This document shows, in pieces, positions 34,781-42,793 of a stretch of DNA of 64,000 bases. The translations under genes were made by a program, and so were the position numbers. The DNA comes from Thermohalobaculum sp039187815. GTDB taxonomy: Bacteria; Pseudomonadota; Alphaproteobacteria; Rhodobacterales; Rhodobacteraceae. Position 1 is the first letter of the stretch; each line of letters starts with the position of its first letter. The notes under the pieces were generated by a model, which searched no databases, had not been told where the DNA came from, and was given only the letters and a program-made list of their open reading frames with translations. Where the stretch lies: positions 23,079 to 87,078 of the forward strand of contig JBCCZI010000004.1 of assembly GCA_039187815.1 (NCBI GenBank). The letters are read 5' to 3'.

Positions 34781-36340
34781 TCAATGCCATTGATCGGTCA
34801 TCTCGGATTTTCGGCGCTGGACGAAATCCGTGAGCGCCTCGGCAAGGCCAGCCTCCATGGGCGGCGGCTCATAGGCGGCGAGCATGGCTTTCCAGCGGGC
34901 GTTCGCGCGGTGTTCAAGCGTCGGTGCACCGGCATCCGACCAGGCCTCAAAGGACCCGGCCTCCGGCAGATCCGGGGCGTAGTTGGCGGTCCGGTAGTGG
35001 CTGAGCGTGTGTCCCGTGGACAGAAAGTTCTGCCCCGGACCGGTCTCGTGATACGAGGCCCGCGCCATGGCCGCGCCATCGGTCTGGAAGCCCTGCAGCA
35101 GCCGCAGCATCGCGCCGCAATGGTCGAGATCCATCACGAATTTCTCGTACGACACCGTCAGGCCGCCCTCGAGCCACCCGGCCGCATGCCATACCTGGTG
35201 CGCGCCCGACAGCAGGGCCGCCCACATGGCATCGGCGCTGTCCTGCATGGCCTGGCCATCTGCTGCGTTCGAGGCGGTGATCTGCCCTCCGCCCGCGCGC
35301 ACCGGGATGCCCAGACGCCGCCCGAGCTGCCCCAGGGCCAGGGTCACCAAGTTTGCCTCGGGTGTCCCAAAGGTCAGCGCACCGGATTTGAGGTTTACCG
35401 TCGAATGGAAGCTGCCGAGCACGCAAGACACGCCTGGACGCACCAGCTGGGCCAAGGCGATCCCGACCATCCCTTCGGCCAGGGTTTGCGCCGCAATGGC
35501 CGCCGGCGTGATCGGTCCCATGATCCCGCCAAAGACCGCCGGCGAGACCGCCACGCATTGGTTCGCCGCCGCGTAGATCCGCAGCACCTCCGACATGCTG
35601 GCGTCATAGACCAGCGGCGAGTTCACATTGATATTGGCCTGGATCACGGCATGCTGATCGAGCACCGCTGGCCCAAAGGCCAAGGCGGCCATAGCGATCG
35701 AGTCCCGGGCCCGTTCGGGCGCCGTGACGCTGCCCATAAAGGGTTTGGTCGACAGGGTCAGATGCGCCTGGATCATGTCGAGATGCCGCTTGTTCACCGG
35801 CACATCGACCGGCTCACAGACCGTCCCGCCCGAGTGGTGGAGCCAGGGCGAGGCATAGGCAAGGCGCACCAGGTTCCGGAAATCCTCGAGCGTCGCATAG
35901 CGCCGGCCGCGGTCGAGATCAGTGACGAAAGGGGAGCCATAGCCCGGCATCAGAACGACATGGTCGCCCCCCAGGGTGACGCTGAGCGCCGGATCGCGGG
36001 CGAGCAGCTGGAACTGCCTGGGCGCGGTCGCGCAGAGGGCGCGCGTCTGGCCTGGGGCGAACCGGACCCGCTCCCCCACAACTTCGGCGCCTGCCTCCCG
36101 GAACAGCGCAAGCGCGGTGGGATCGCCGCGAAACTCGACCCCGATCTCGTTCAGGATCCAATCGGCCTGGTCCTCGATGGCCGCGAGCGCTGCGTCGTCC
36201 AGCAAGGCCAAGGGCGGGATCTGGCGCCGCGTGGGTCCGGGCAGCGGGGCGGCCGCGCGTCTCGGCTCCCGACGCCCACCGCGACGCTTTGTGCTCGCGG
36301 CCTGCGCCGAGCGGTCATGGCGTGTCGGTTCCGATTGCAT
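34781..36340 (-). CDS. trimethylamine methyltransferase (MttB) family protein, second copy
   Basis: A 519-aa MttB-superfamily protein, clearly distinct from the copy at 31042. It has GDHVVLMPGYGSPFVTDLDR, VCEPVDVPVNKRHLDMIQAH and GGGQITASNAADGQAMQDSA. The start is the ATG after GGGGAG; an upstream TTG would add 30 residues. No amber codon is in frame, so it is a non-pyrrolysine type. It is the first gene of a unit with the gcvT-like gene and is divergent from a LysR gene whose start region contains a TTTA-N7-TAAA box. Confidence 0.82.
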   Translation of the reverse strand: MQSEPTRHDRSAQAASTKRRGGRREPRRAAAPLPGPTRRQIPPLALLDDAALAAIEDQADWILNEIGVEFRGDPTALALFREAGAEVVGERVRFAPGQTRALCATAPRQFQLLARDPALSVTLGGDHVVLMPGYGSPFVTDLDRGRRYATLEDFRNLVRLAYASPWLHHSGGTVCEPVDVPVNKRHLDMIQAHLTLSTKPFMGSVTAPERARDSIAMAALAFGPAVLDQHAVIQANINVNSPLVYDASMSEVLRIYAAANQCVAVSPAVFGGIMGPITPAAIAAQTLAEGMVGIALAQLVRPGVSCVLGSFHSTVNLKSGALTFGTPEANLVTLALGQLGRRLGIPVRAGGGQITASNAADGQAMQDSADAMWAALLSGAHQVWHAAGWLEGGLTVSYEKFVMDLDHCGAMLRLLQGFQTDGAAMARASYHETGPGQNFLSTGHTLSHYRTANYAPDLPEAGSFEAWSDAGAPTLEHRANARWKAMLAAYEPPPMEAGLAEALTDFVQRRKSEMTDQWH

Positions 36341-36420
36341 GGGTTGGCGCACTCCCCGGTTTCGCCCCCAGCTTGCCGAGAGCATGGGCCTGTGGTCGAG
36401 CGAAGAGTTCTGGCCTTTCC

Positions 36421-36437
36421 GTTTAGTCAAGTTAAAC
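36421..36437. promoter_or_regulatory. LysR-type box between mttB-like and lysR genes
   Basis: GTTTA-GTCAAGT-TAAAC has perfect 5-bp arms and matches the T-N11-A pattern of LysR operators. It sits 8 bases before the LysR start at 36445 and 80 bases upstream of the divergent mttB-like gene, suitable for autoregulation and control of that operon. Confidence 0.5.
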
Positions 36438-36444
36438 TCGCGCC

Positions 36445-37329
36445 ATGCGGTTCAAACATTATGAAGGTCTGCGCAGCTTCGCCATCGTGGCGCGCCATGG
36501 GCGCATCACCGGGGCCGCCGAGGAGTTGAACCTGACCAAGGGCGCGGTGTCACACCAGATCAAGGCGCTGGAGGGCGAGCTTGGGTTCGACCTCTTCCAC
36601 CGCATGCCCAGAGGCGTGCGGCTGACCCAAAAGGGCCAGCTGCTGCTCCATTCCGCGCGGACCGCCTTCGACATGCTCGACCGGCAGATCGAAGCCCTGC
36701 GCGACCAGGCGCGGCGCTCGATCACCTTGGGGCTGTCGACCTATCTCGCCTCACGATGGCTCTCGCCGCGGCTGAAGGACTTCATCCAGCACCATCCCTC
36801 GATCCGGTTGCGCATTCAGCCGATGGTGGACCTCTTCGATCTCGAGCGGGACGGCATCGACATCGCGATCCGCTGGGGGCGCGGAACCTGGACCGATATG
36901 CGGATCGAGCCGCTGTTCCACTGCCCGGCCTTCCCCGTGGCCGCACCGCAGACCGCCGCGCGGATCAGGCAGGTGGGCCTGGCGGCTGGCCTGTCTGAGA
37001 CCATGCTGCTGGATGACCGCGACGGCAGCACCGCCTGGGCAGAGTGGCTGGAGCTGGCCGGGCTGCCGAGCCGGGCGCGGCGAGGGACGCTGACGATCCC
37101 GGACCCCAATGTCCGTGTCCAGGCGGTGGTCGATGACCAGGGTGTCGCGATCAACGATCCGCTGATCGCGCCAGAATTGGCCTCGGGCGCCTTGGTGCGC
37201 CTCTCCGACGTTGCGCTCGACGACTATGGCTATCACATCGCCTTGCCGCCCGATGCGCTCAGCAACCCCGATATCGGCCTCTTGGTCGCGTGGCTCAAGG
37301 CCGAGGCGCACGAGCGCGCGCACCCCTAG
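36445..37329 (+). CDS. LysR family regulator, GcvA-like
   Basis: A 294-aa LysR protein with HTH ARHGRITGAAEELNLTKGAV then SHQIKALEGELG, and the GcvA-group phrases LFHRMPRGVRLTQKGQ, GLSTYLASRWLSPRLKDF and GIDIAIRWGRGTW. It is divergent from the MttB/GcvT unit, with a LysR-type box between them, so it probably controls that unit. The effector is unknown; glycine- or betaine-related compounds would suit the neighbours. Confidence 0.9.
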   Translation: MRFKHYEGLRSFAIVARHGRITGAAEELNLTKGAVSHQIKALEGELGFDLFHRMPRGVRLTQKGQLLLHSARTAFDMLDRQIEALRDQARRSITLGLSTYLASRWLSPRLKDFIQHHPSIRLRIQPMVDLFDLERDGIDIAIRWGRGTWTDMRIEPLFHCPAFPVAAPQTAARIRQVGLAAGLSETMLLDDRDGSTAWAEWLELAGLPSRARRGTLTIPDPNVRVQAVVDDQGVAINDPLIAPELASGALVRLSDVALDDYGYHIALPPDALSNPDIGLLVAWLKAEAHERAHP

Positions 37330-37347
37330 CGACCGGCGCAGGCCCGG

Positions 37348-37704
37348 TCATCTGGGATGCTGCATACCCCACAGGCGGAGCGCCTCGATGGCGTCCCGCA
37401 GCAAACGCCCCTTTTCGGTCAGGCTGTACTCGACCCGCGGGGGCACGACGGCAAAGACTTTGCGCGAGACGATCCCGTCGGCCTCGAGCTCGCGCAACTG
37501 TTTGGTCAGGCTGCGCTGGGTGACATTGCCGACCCGCCGCAGCAGCGCGTTGAAGCGCAGCGTCTGGTCCAACAGGTGATAGATGATCAGCCCCTTCCAC
37601 TTTCCCGCAATCTGCTCAAGCGCGGCCTCGACCGGGCAGCCATCGCTGCAGTCATAGCGCTCGAAGCGGGCGGTGGCCGGATCGTCTGGCATCTTGGTAT
37701 CCAT
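37348..37704 (-). CDS. HxlR family transcriptional regulator
   Basis: A 118-aa winged-helix protein from the ATG giving MDTKMPDD. CPVEAALEQIAGKWKGLIIY is the HxlR signature, with FNALLRRVGNVTQRSLTKQL in the recognition part. Cysteines in DCSDGCP resemble redox- or electrophile-sensing HxlR members such as YodB. It is divergent from a small monooxygenase-like operon (37803-39269), so it is the probable repressor or activator of it. Confidence 0.88.
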   Translation of the reverse strand: MDTKMPDDPATARFERYDCSDGCPVEAALEQIAGKWKGLIIYHLLDQTLRFNALLRRVGNVTQRSLTKQLRELEADGIVSRKVFAVVPPRVEYSLTEKGRLLRDAIEALRLWGMQHPR

Positions 37705-37722
37705 TTGGTGCGTATAGCCCCG

Positions 37723-37736
37723 AAGTGTGCGTACTT
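37723..37736. promoter_or_regulatory. candidate HxlR operator
   Basis: AAGTGTGCGTACTT is a palindrome in its AAGT/ACTT arms with a central GC. GTGCGTA also recurs as a direct repeat at 37708 and 37727. It lies between the divergent HxlR and monooxygenase genes and touches a TTGTGT that could be a -35. Confidence 0.4.
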
Positions 37737-37802
37737 GTGTCTGTGCGCCTGTCCGGTCATATGCCGACCAGACGCCATTTGTCAAAACGAGGAGCCCGCC
37801 CG

Positions 37803-38090
37803 ATGCCACTCACCATCCTGGCCCAGATCGCCGCCGTTCCCGGCAAGGAAGCGCTGGTGCGATCCGAGCTCGAGAAGCTCATTCCCATCACCCGCGCCGA
37901 GGACGGCTGCCTGCAATACGATCTGCATGTGGACACGACCAAGCCCGGATTTTTCGTGTTCTACGAGAACTGGGCATCCCGCGAGCAGTGGCAGACCCAC
38001 ATGAACGCGCCGCATTTGGCCGCCTATATGCTGGCCACCGAGGGCGCGGTCGAGAGCTTCACCCTGAACGAGATGACGAAACTCGTCTGA
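37803..38090 (+). CDS. antibiotic biosynthesis monooxygenase (ABM) family protein
   Basis: The ATG at 37803, after GAGGAG, gives 95 aa: MPLTILAQIAAVPGKEALVR, then CLQYDLHVDTTKPGFFVFYE and ENWASREQWQTHMNAPHL, the dimeric ferredoxin-like ABM pattern also seen in quinol monooxygenase YgiN. It probably acts on a quinone or aromatic compound, or as a small cofactor-free oxygenase. It is the first gene after the HxlR gene and about 20 bases ahead of a DUF1330 gene, in one unit with the SDR that follows. Confidence 0.85.
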   Translation: MPLTILAQIAAVPGKEALVRSELEKLIPITRAEDGCLQYDLHVDTTKPGFFVFYENWASREQWQTHMNAPHLAAYMLATEGAVESFTLNEMTKLV

Positions 38091-38112
38091 GGGCCATCGA
38101 TTGGAGACTGTC

Positions 38113-38415
38113 ATGGCATTCTACTCGGTTCTTGCCGTCACGCCGACGACCCAGGATTGGATCCCGGGCTATCTGCCGGCGGCCAACGCACTGGTGGCGC
38201 AGCATGGCGGCACCTATCTGGCGCGCACGGCGAACCATGCGCGTCTGGAGGGCAGTGGCGCCGATGCGGCCTTGCGGATCATCATCGAATGGCCCTCCAA
38301 AGCCGCGGCCGAGGCCTTTATGAACGATCCGGCGTACAAGGAGCATCTTGAGGCTCGGACCGCCGGGTCAGAGAGCCATCACGTCTTGATCGAAGGCAAG
38401 GACGACCTCGCCTGA
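38113..38415 (+). CDS. DUF1330 domain protein
   Basis: From the ATG 7 bases after GGAG, 100 aa. YLPAANALVAQHGGTYLART and RIIIEWPSKAAAEAFMNDPA followed by YKEHLEART match DUF1330, a ferredoxin-like dimeric fold related to ABM proteins. The function is not known in the family. It is transcribed with the ABM-type protein and the SDR, all under the presumed control of the divergent HxlR gene. Confidence 0.83.
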   Translation: MAFYSVLAVTPTTQDWIPGYLPAANALVAQHGGTYLARTANHARLEGSGADAALRIIIEWPSKAAAEAFMNDPAYKEHLEARTAGSESHHVLIEGKDDLA

Positions 38416-38447
38416 GACGGGGCCAAGCGCCCAAGGAGAGCACAGCC

Positions 38448-39269
38448 ATGGCAAAGACAATCCTGATCACCGGCTCCACCGATGGGATCGGGTTGGTGAC
38501 GGCCGAGATGCTGGCCGCGGCCGGTCACACCGTGCTGCTGCACGGCCGGAACCCGGTCAAACTGGCGGATGCCGAGGCGAAAGTCAGCGCCGCCGCGACG
38601 GGGGCGTCCGCCGCGAGCGTCGAGACCTATCTGGCAGATCTGTCGGATATGGCCGAGGTGGATGCTCTTGCCGATCGCGTGGCGGCGGCCCATGACGGGC
38701 TCGATGCGCTGATCAACAATGCGGGCATCTTCAAGACGGCGCATCCCATGACGGCCGCAGGGCTCGATGTGAGGTTTGCCGTCAACACCCTTGCGCCCTA
38801 TCGGCTGACCAAGCGGCTGTTGCCGCTGATCGGACCGAAGGGGCGGGTGGTCAATCTGTCCTCCGCCGCGCAGTCGCCCGTGGATCTCGAAGCCCTCTTT
38901 GGGCGCACCCGGCTCGCGGATATGCCGGCCTATGCCCAGAGCAAGCTGGCCATCACCATGTGGACCGCCGCCATGGCGCGGACGCTCCCCGAGGGGCCCG
39001 TCGTCGTCTCGGTCAATCCGGGCTCGCTGCTCGGCAGCAAGATGGTCAAAGAGGGCTTTGGCGTCGAAGGGGGCGATATCCGGATCGGCGCCTCGATCCT
39101 GGTCCGCGCGGCGCTGGGCGCGGCCTTTGCCGATGCCTCCGGGCGCTATTTCGACAATGATCGCGGGTCCTTTGGGCCGCCGCACGCTGATGCCCTCGAT
39201 GCCGGGAAATGCGATGCCCTCGTCCAGGCGGTCGAGGCGTGCCTGGACGAGGTCGCTGGCCGGGCCTGA
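38448..39269 (+). CDS. short-chain dehydrogenase/reductase
   Basis: A 273-aa SDR. The nucleotide-binding TGSTDGIGLVTAEML, the NNAG motif (ALINNAGIFKT), the catalytic Ser (NLSSAAQSP) and YAQSK with Tyr and Lys are all present. The HGRNPVKL segment lacks a clear acidic residue after the second strand, so NADP is favoured. The substrate is unknown. It ends the ABM-DUF1330-SDR unit, whose divergent HxlR regulator suggests a response to a reactive aldehyde or quinone; that is inference. Confidence 0.87.
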   Translation: MAKTILITGSTDGIGLVTAEMLAAAGHTVLLHGRNPVKLADAEAKVSAAATGASAASVETYLADLSDMAEVDALADRVAAAHDGLDALINNAGIFKTAHPMTAAGLDVRFAVNTLAPYRLTKRLLPLIGPKGRVVNLSSAAQSPVDLEALFGRTRLADMPAYAQSKLAITMWTAAMARTLPEGPVVVSVNPGSLLGSKMVKEGFGVEGGDIRIGASILVRAALGAAFADASGRYFDNDRGSFGPPHADALDAGKCDALVQAVEACLDEVAGRA

Positions 39270-39275
39270 GACCCC

Positions 39276-39878
39276 TCAGGCCGCGCGGTCGAACACCAGA
39301 CGCAAGGTCACCGGCGCCACCCGGGTGATGCCCGGTAACTCCGCCAGCTCCATCAGCCGGTCGATGCTAGGGTCGATCCCCATCTCTTCGGTCGAGAGCA
39401 TGATCATCTCGTCATTCATCACCAGCGTGCGCGCATGGCTGAGGCGCGCAACAAAGAAGGTGGTGTAGATGTCGATGGTCAGCGGTCCGATGGCCAAGGC
39501 GCCCTCCACGTCGAGCATCTTGGTGTCCCCGGGCGCCATGATGTCGAGCTCGGTCATGTCGATCTCGGCCATCAAGGTGGCCTTGTCGGCGCCCATGGCC
39601 TCGAACACCACCTTGCGCATGCGCTCATTGCGGATGTCGATCCAGGTCTCGACGGTGGTGAGATCGATAGAGACCGAGACAAGCCCCGCAGGGCTGACGG
39701 AGCCCGACAGTCCGGTGAAGTGGTTGACCTCGCCGATGCTGTCTCGCTTGATCGAGCCATAGGCGATTTTCGAGGCCTCTTTCGACAGCACCCATTGCTC
39801 TGCTTGGGCCGCGGTTCCTCCAAAGACCAGCGCCAGCGTGGCGGCGGCTGCAAACATCCTCTTGCGCATACGAGCCAT
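39276..39878 (-). CDS. YceI family periplasmic protein
   Basis: The ATG after GGGAGGGAG gives 200 aa with a signal peptide (MARMRKRMFAAAATLALVFG, cut after AQA). WVLSKEASKIAYGSIKRDSI, then VSIDLTTVETWIDIRNERM and ATLMAEIDMTELDIMAPGD match YceI, a lipocalin-like isoprenoid-binding fold. It is convergent to the SDR gene with only 6 bases between the stops. Isolated; function in this organism unknown. Confidence 0.85.
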   Translation of the reverse strand: MARMRKRMFAAAATLALVFGGTAAQAEQWVLSKEASKIAYGSIKRDSIGEVNHFTGLSGSVSPAGLVSVSIDLTTVETWIDIRNERMRKVVFEAMGADKATLMAEIDMTELDIMAPGDTKMLDVEGALAIGPLTIDIYTTFFVARLSHARTLVMNDEMIMLSTEEMGIDPSIDRLMELAELPGITRVAPVTLRLVFDRAA

Positions 39879-40088
39879 ATCTCCCTCCCTTGGCCGCCCT
39901 TTGAGCTGGGCGGTGCGCGCGGCGCGGGCCCGACGGGCCACCCCCGCCGCCCTGGCCGCATAAGAAGGAAACACGCGAGCCCCCCGAATTATTCGATCGC
40001 CGCGATGCCCTTGGTCACGCGCGACGGGCCGCGGGCGCCAAGGCTCGGCCGCTCTTGATCTGCCGAGCGATCTGCGGTTGGCTCAACC

Positions 40089-41036
40089 ATGTCCGATGAT
40101 CTCTTCCGCCCCGTTGGCAGCTTTCTGGGCGTGCCGCAGCGCACCGATCTGACCGGGTCCGGGGCCGCCATCCTGGGCCTTCCCTTCGATGCAGGCGGGC
40201 ATCCGCGGCGCACCGGGGCGCGTCTGGGGCCAGCGGCCATTCGTATGATGTCGACCGATATGGTGCGCCATCACCGGCCCGAAGATGCGGATGCGCGCGA
40301 TCCGGCCGCGGCGCTCGGGCTGATCGATCTGGGCGATGTGGCGGTGCTCCACGGCGATCATGACTCTTCTTTGGCTCGGATCGAGGCCGCTTATACCCGG
40401 GTGATCGCCGCCGGCACGGTGCCGATCGGCCTCGGAGGCGACGGCATGGTCAGCGTGCCAGCCATGGCGGCGCTGGCCGCGGCACATCCCGGCTTGGCGG
40501 TGATCCATCTCGACAGCCATACGGATGCCTATCCGCCCAAGGCTGGCGTGAATGCCCCGCCGCTCGACCCGGCCACGACCTTTGGCCATGCGGCCGAGCG
40601 GGGCTTGGTGGTGCCCGAGCGCTCGGTCCATGCGGGCTTGCGGGGCTTTGCCTATGTGCCCGGCGTCTTTGCCCATGCGGAGGGGCTCGGCTATCGCCTC
40701 ATCCCTATGAGCGTGATCGAGGTCGAGGGCATCCCCGCCACGGCCGAGCGCATCCGCGCCATCGTCGGCGGTGCGCCGGTTTTTCTGTGCGTGGACATGG
40801 ATGTCTTCGATCCGGCGACGGCGCCTGGGGTCTATACGCCGGCCTGGGGCGGGCTGACGGCGCGCGAGGGACTGGGCTTGCTGCGTGCCTTGGCGGGGCT
40901 CGACATCGTGGGCTGCGACATCAACACCGTGACGCCCGGCTTTGATGTCCAGGGGCAGACCGCGTGGCTGGCGGCCACGGTGGCCTTTGAGATGCTCCAT
41001 CTGATCGCCGCCTCGCCCCGCCGCGCCGGGCGCTGA
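40089..41036 (+). CDS. ureohydrolase (arginase/agmatinase) family protein lacking one metal His
   Basis: A 315-aa ureohydrolase fold. DSHTD (142-146) and the DMDVFDPATAPG region (D236, D238) keep their Mn ligands. The first motif, GGDHS in arginases and agmatinases, reads GGDGM here, so the usual His ligand of metal A is Gly119. It may be inactive, bind a single metal, or act on another guanidino or amide substrate. Neighbours (an N-carbamoylputrescine-amidase-like protein and a PLP decarboxylase) point to polyamine or guanidino metabolism, but this is inference. Confidence 0.85.
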   Translation: MSDDLFRPVGSFLGVPQRTDLTGSGAAILGLPFDAGGHPRRTGARLGPAAIRMMSTDMVRHHRPEDADARDPAAALGLIDLGDVAVLHGDHDSSLARIEAAYTRVIAAGTVPIGLGGDGMVSVPAMAALAAAHPGLAVIHLDSHTDAYPPKAGVNAPPLDPATTFGHAAERGLVVPERSVHAGLRGFAYVPGVFAHAEGLGYRLIPMSVIEVEGIPATAERIRAIVGGAPVFLCVDMDVFDPATAPGVYTPAWGGLTAREGLGLLRALAGLDIVGCDINTVTPGFDVQGQTAWLAATVAFEMLHLIAASPRRAGR

Positions 41037-41106
41037 TCGCGCCTGCAGCCTCTCGCAAAACCGGGCGGGGTCGCTAGACTGTGGCCGAAGCGAAAGGAGT
41101 TCCGCC

Positions 41107-41859
41107 ATGCCTGACGATCTCTCCACCGACGTCTCCGTCGCCCGCCGAGACCTCGCCGCGGCCTATCGTCTGATCGCGCATTTCGGCCTAGATGACGGCA
41201 TCTACACGCATATCTCCATGCGCCTCGGCCATGACCGGTTCCTGCTCAACCCCTTTGGCCTGAGCTTTGACGAGATCCGCGCCTCGACGCTTGTGACCAT
41301 CGATCACGAGGGCGCAGTGATCGACGACCCGCTCGGCAATGGCGTGAATGTTGCGGGGTTCACCATACACTCGGCGGTGCATATCGCGCGGCCCGATGTG
41401 GCCTGTGTCGCGCACACGCACACGGTGGCCGGGGTCGCGGTGTCGAGCCAGGAGAAGGGTCTGCTGCCGCTCAACCAATGGTCGCTGCAGTTCTACAACC
41501 GGATTGCGTTCCATGATTATGAGGGGATCGCGCTCGATCTGGGCGAGCGGGAGCGCTTGGTCGCCGATCTCGGCGCGCTCGACACGATGATCCTGCGCAA
41601 TCACGGGATGCTCACCTGCGGCGCTACGGTTGGCATCGCGGTCAAGAAGATGTTGAACATCGAGCGCGCCTGCAAAGCGCAGGTGGCTGCGCTGGCCGGA
41701 GGGGTTGAGCTGCGCTGGCCGCCCCATGAGGTTTGCGAGCGCACGGCCCAGCAATACGAGGCGGGATCGGTGACGACCGCCACCGGCCAGGCGCGCGATT
41801 TCCAGTGGGAGGCCTATTTGCGGCTCATGGACCGGGTGGCGCCCGACTACAAGGACTGA
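41107..41859 (+). CDS. class II aldolase/adducin family protein
   Basis: A 250-aa protein with the class II aldolase zinc motif HTHTVAGVAV and the further His in MILRNHGMLTCG, plus YTHISMRLGHDRFLLNPFG near the N-terminus. Members are fuculose- or ribulose-phosphate aldolases, epimerases or metabolite-cleaving enzymes; the substrate cannot be read. It follows the ureohydrolase-like gene by 70 bases with an AAGGAG site, so it may be in one operon with it. It overlaps the end of the convergent amidase gene by 13 bases. Confidence 0.87.
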   Translation: MPDDLSTDVSVARRDLAAAYRLIAHFGLDDGIYTHISMRLGHDRFLLNPFGLSFDEIRASTLVTIDHEGAVIDDPLGNGVNVAGFTIHSAVHIARPDVACVAHTHTVAGVAVSSQEKGLLPLNQWSLQFYNRIAFHDYEGIALDLGERERLVADLGALDTMILRNHGMLTCGATVGIAVKKMLNIERACKAQVAALAGGVELRWPPHEVCERTAQQYEAGSVTTATGQARDFQWEAYLRLMDRVAPDYKD

Positions 41860-42743
41860 GCCCGCGCTGGGGGCGGCCCCGGCGGTGTCGACGCGAGCCG
41901 TCCGTAGTGCTGCGGCTGCCGGGTCTGGAAGGTGCCCCATTGGTGGCGGTCCCGGACGGCTTGCTCGAGATCGAGCCGGGCCATCAGGATCGCCTCGCGG
42001 TCACGCCCGGCATCGGCGATCACCCGCGCCCGATGATCGGCACAAAACGAGGTGCCATAGAACGCCAGGGTGACGCCGTCATCGGTCTCGCGCCCGATCC
42101 GGTTGGCCGCCAGCACCGGCACCAGGTTAACCGCCGCATGGCCCAGCATCGCGGCCCGCCATTGCTCGGCGCTGTCCCAGCTCGGATCAAAGGTCTCGCT
42201 TCCGATGGCCGTGGGGTAGACGAGAAGCTCGGCCCCCATCAGCGCCATCGACCGGGCAAGCTCGGGAAACCACTGATCCCAACAGATCCCGACGCCAAGC
42301 GTCAGATGGCGAGTCTGCCACACCCGAGGCCCATCCGGGCTGGGGTCGAAAAAGGCATCTTCGTGATAGGCCTCGAACTCCGGGATGTGGCATTTGCGAT
42401 AGGTGCCGAGGACCGTGCCATCGGCATCGATCACGGCCACGGCGTTGTAGAGCGCCTCCCCATCGCGTTCGTAGAACGAGAGCGGGATCACCACGCCGCG
42501 CCGCCGCGCCAGCTCGGCAAATCGCGCGATCGTCGGATGGTTTTGGGCGGGACGGGCGAGCCGGCGGTACTCGGCCTTGGGCGTCTTGCAGAAATAGGGC
42601 GTCTCGAACAGCTCGGAAGGCAGGATCAACTGCGCCCCACGATCGGCAGCCTGCTCGGCCATGGCAAAGACCCGGTCGATGGTCGCCTCGGTGTCCCAAT
42701 CGTGATGGGTCTGCAGGGCGGCGACGGTGAGGTGTCTCGGCAT
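41847..42743 (-). CDS. carbon-nitrogen hydrolase, N-carbamoylputrescine amidase-like
   Basis: A 298-aa nitrilase-superfamily enzyme with the triad E44 (LPSELFETPYF), K117 (YRKCHIPEFE) and C154 (GVGICWDQWFPELARSMAL). The CWDQWFPE and YPTAIGSE phrases are those of N-carbamoylputrescine amidase, which makes putrescine from N-carbamoylputrescine. It is followed on the same strand by the PLP decarboxylase gene only loosely, so a shared pathway is a guess based on the neighbourhood. Convergent to the class II aldolase gene. Confidence 0.87.
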   Translation of the reverse strand: MPRHLTVAALQTHHDWDTEATIDRVFAMAEQAADRGAQLILPSELFETPYFCKTPKAEYRRLARPAQNHPTIARFAELARRRGVVIPLSFYERDGEALYNAVAVIDADGTVLGTYRKCHIPEFEAYHEDAFFDPSPDGPRVWQTRHLTLGVGICWDQWFPELARSMALMGAELLVYPTAIGSETFDPSWDSAEQWRAAMLGHAAVNLVPVLAANRIGRETDDGVTLAFYGTSFCADHRARVIADAGRDREAILMARLDLEQAVRDRHQWGTFQTRQPQHYGRLASTPPGPPPARAQSL

Positions 42744-42793
42744 GCTCGGATCTCCCTGTGCCTGTGGTCGGCCCAGGGTAGGCCGCCGCCGCG

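Noticed and set aside
31042..36340. Possible pyrrolysine (amber) in MttB-family genes
   Set aside because: No in-frame TAG interrupts either gene, so they are read as the non-pyrrolysine type.
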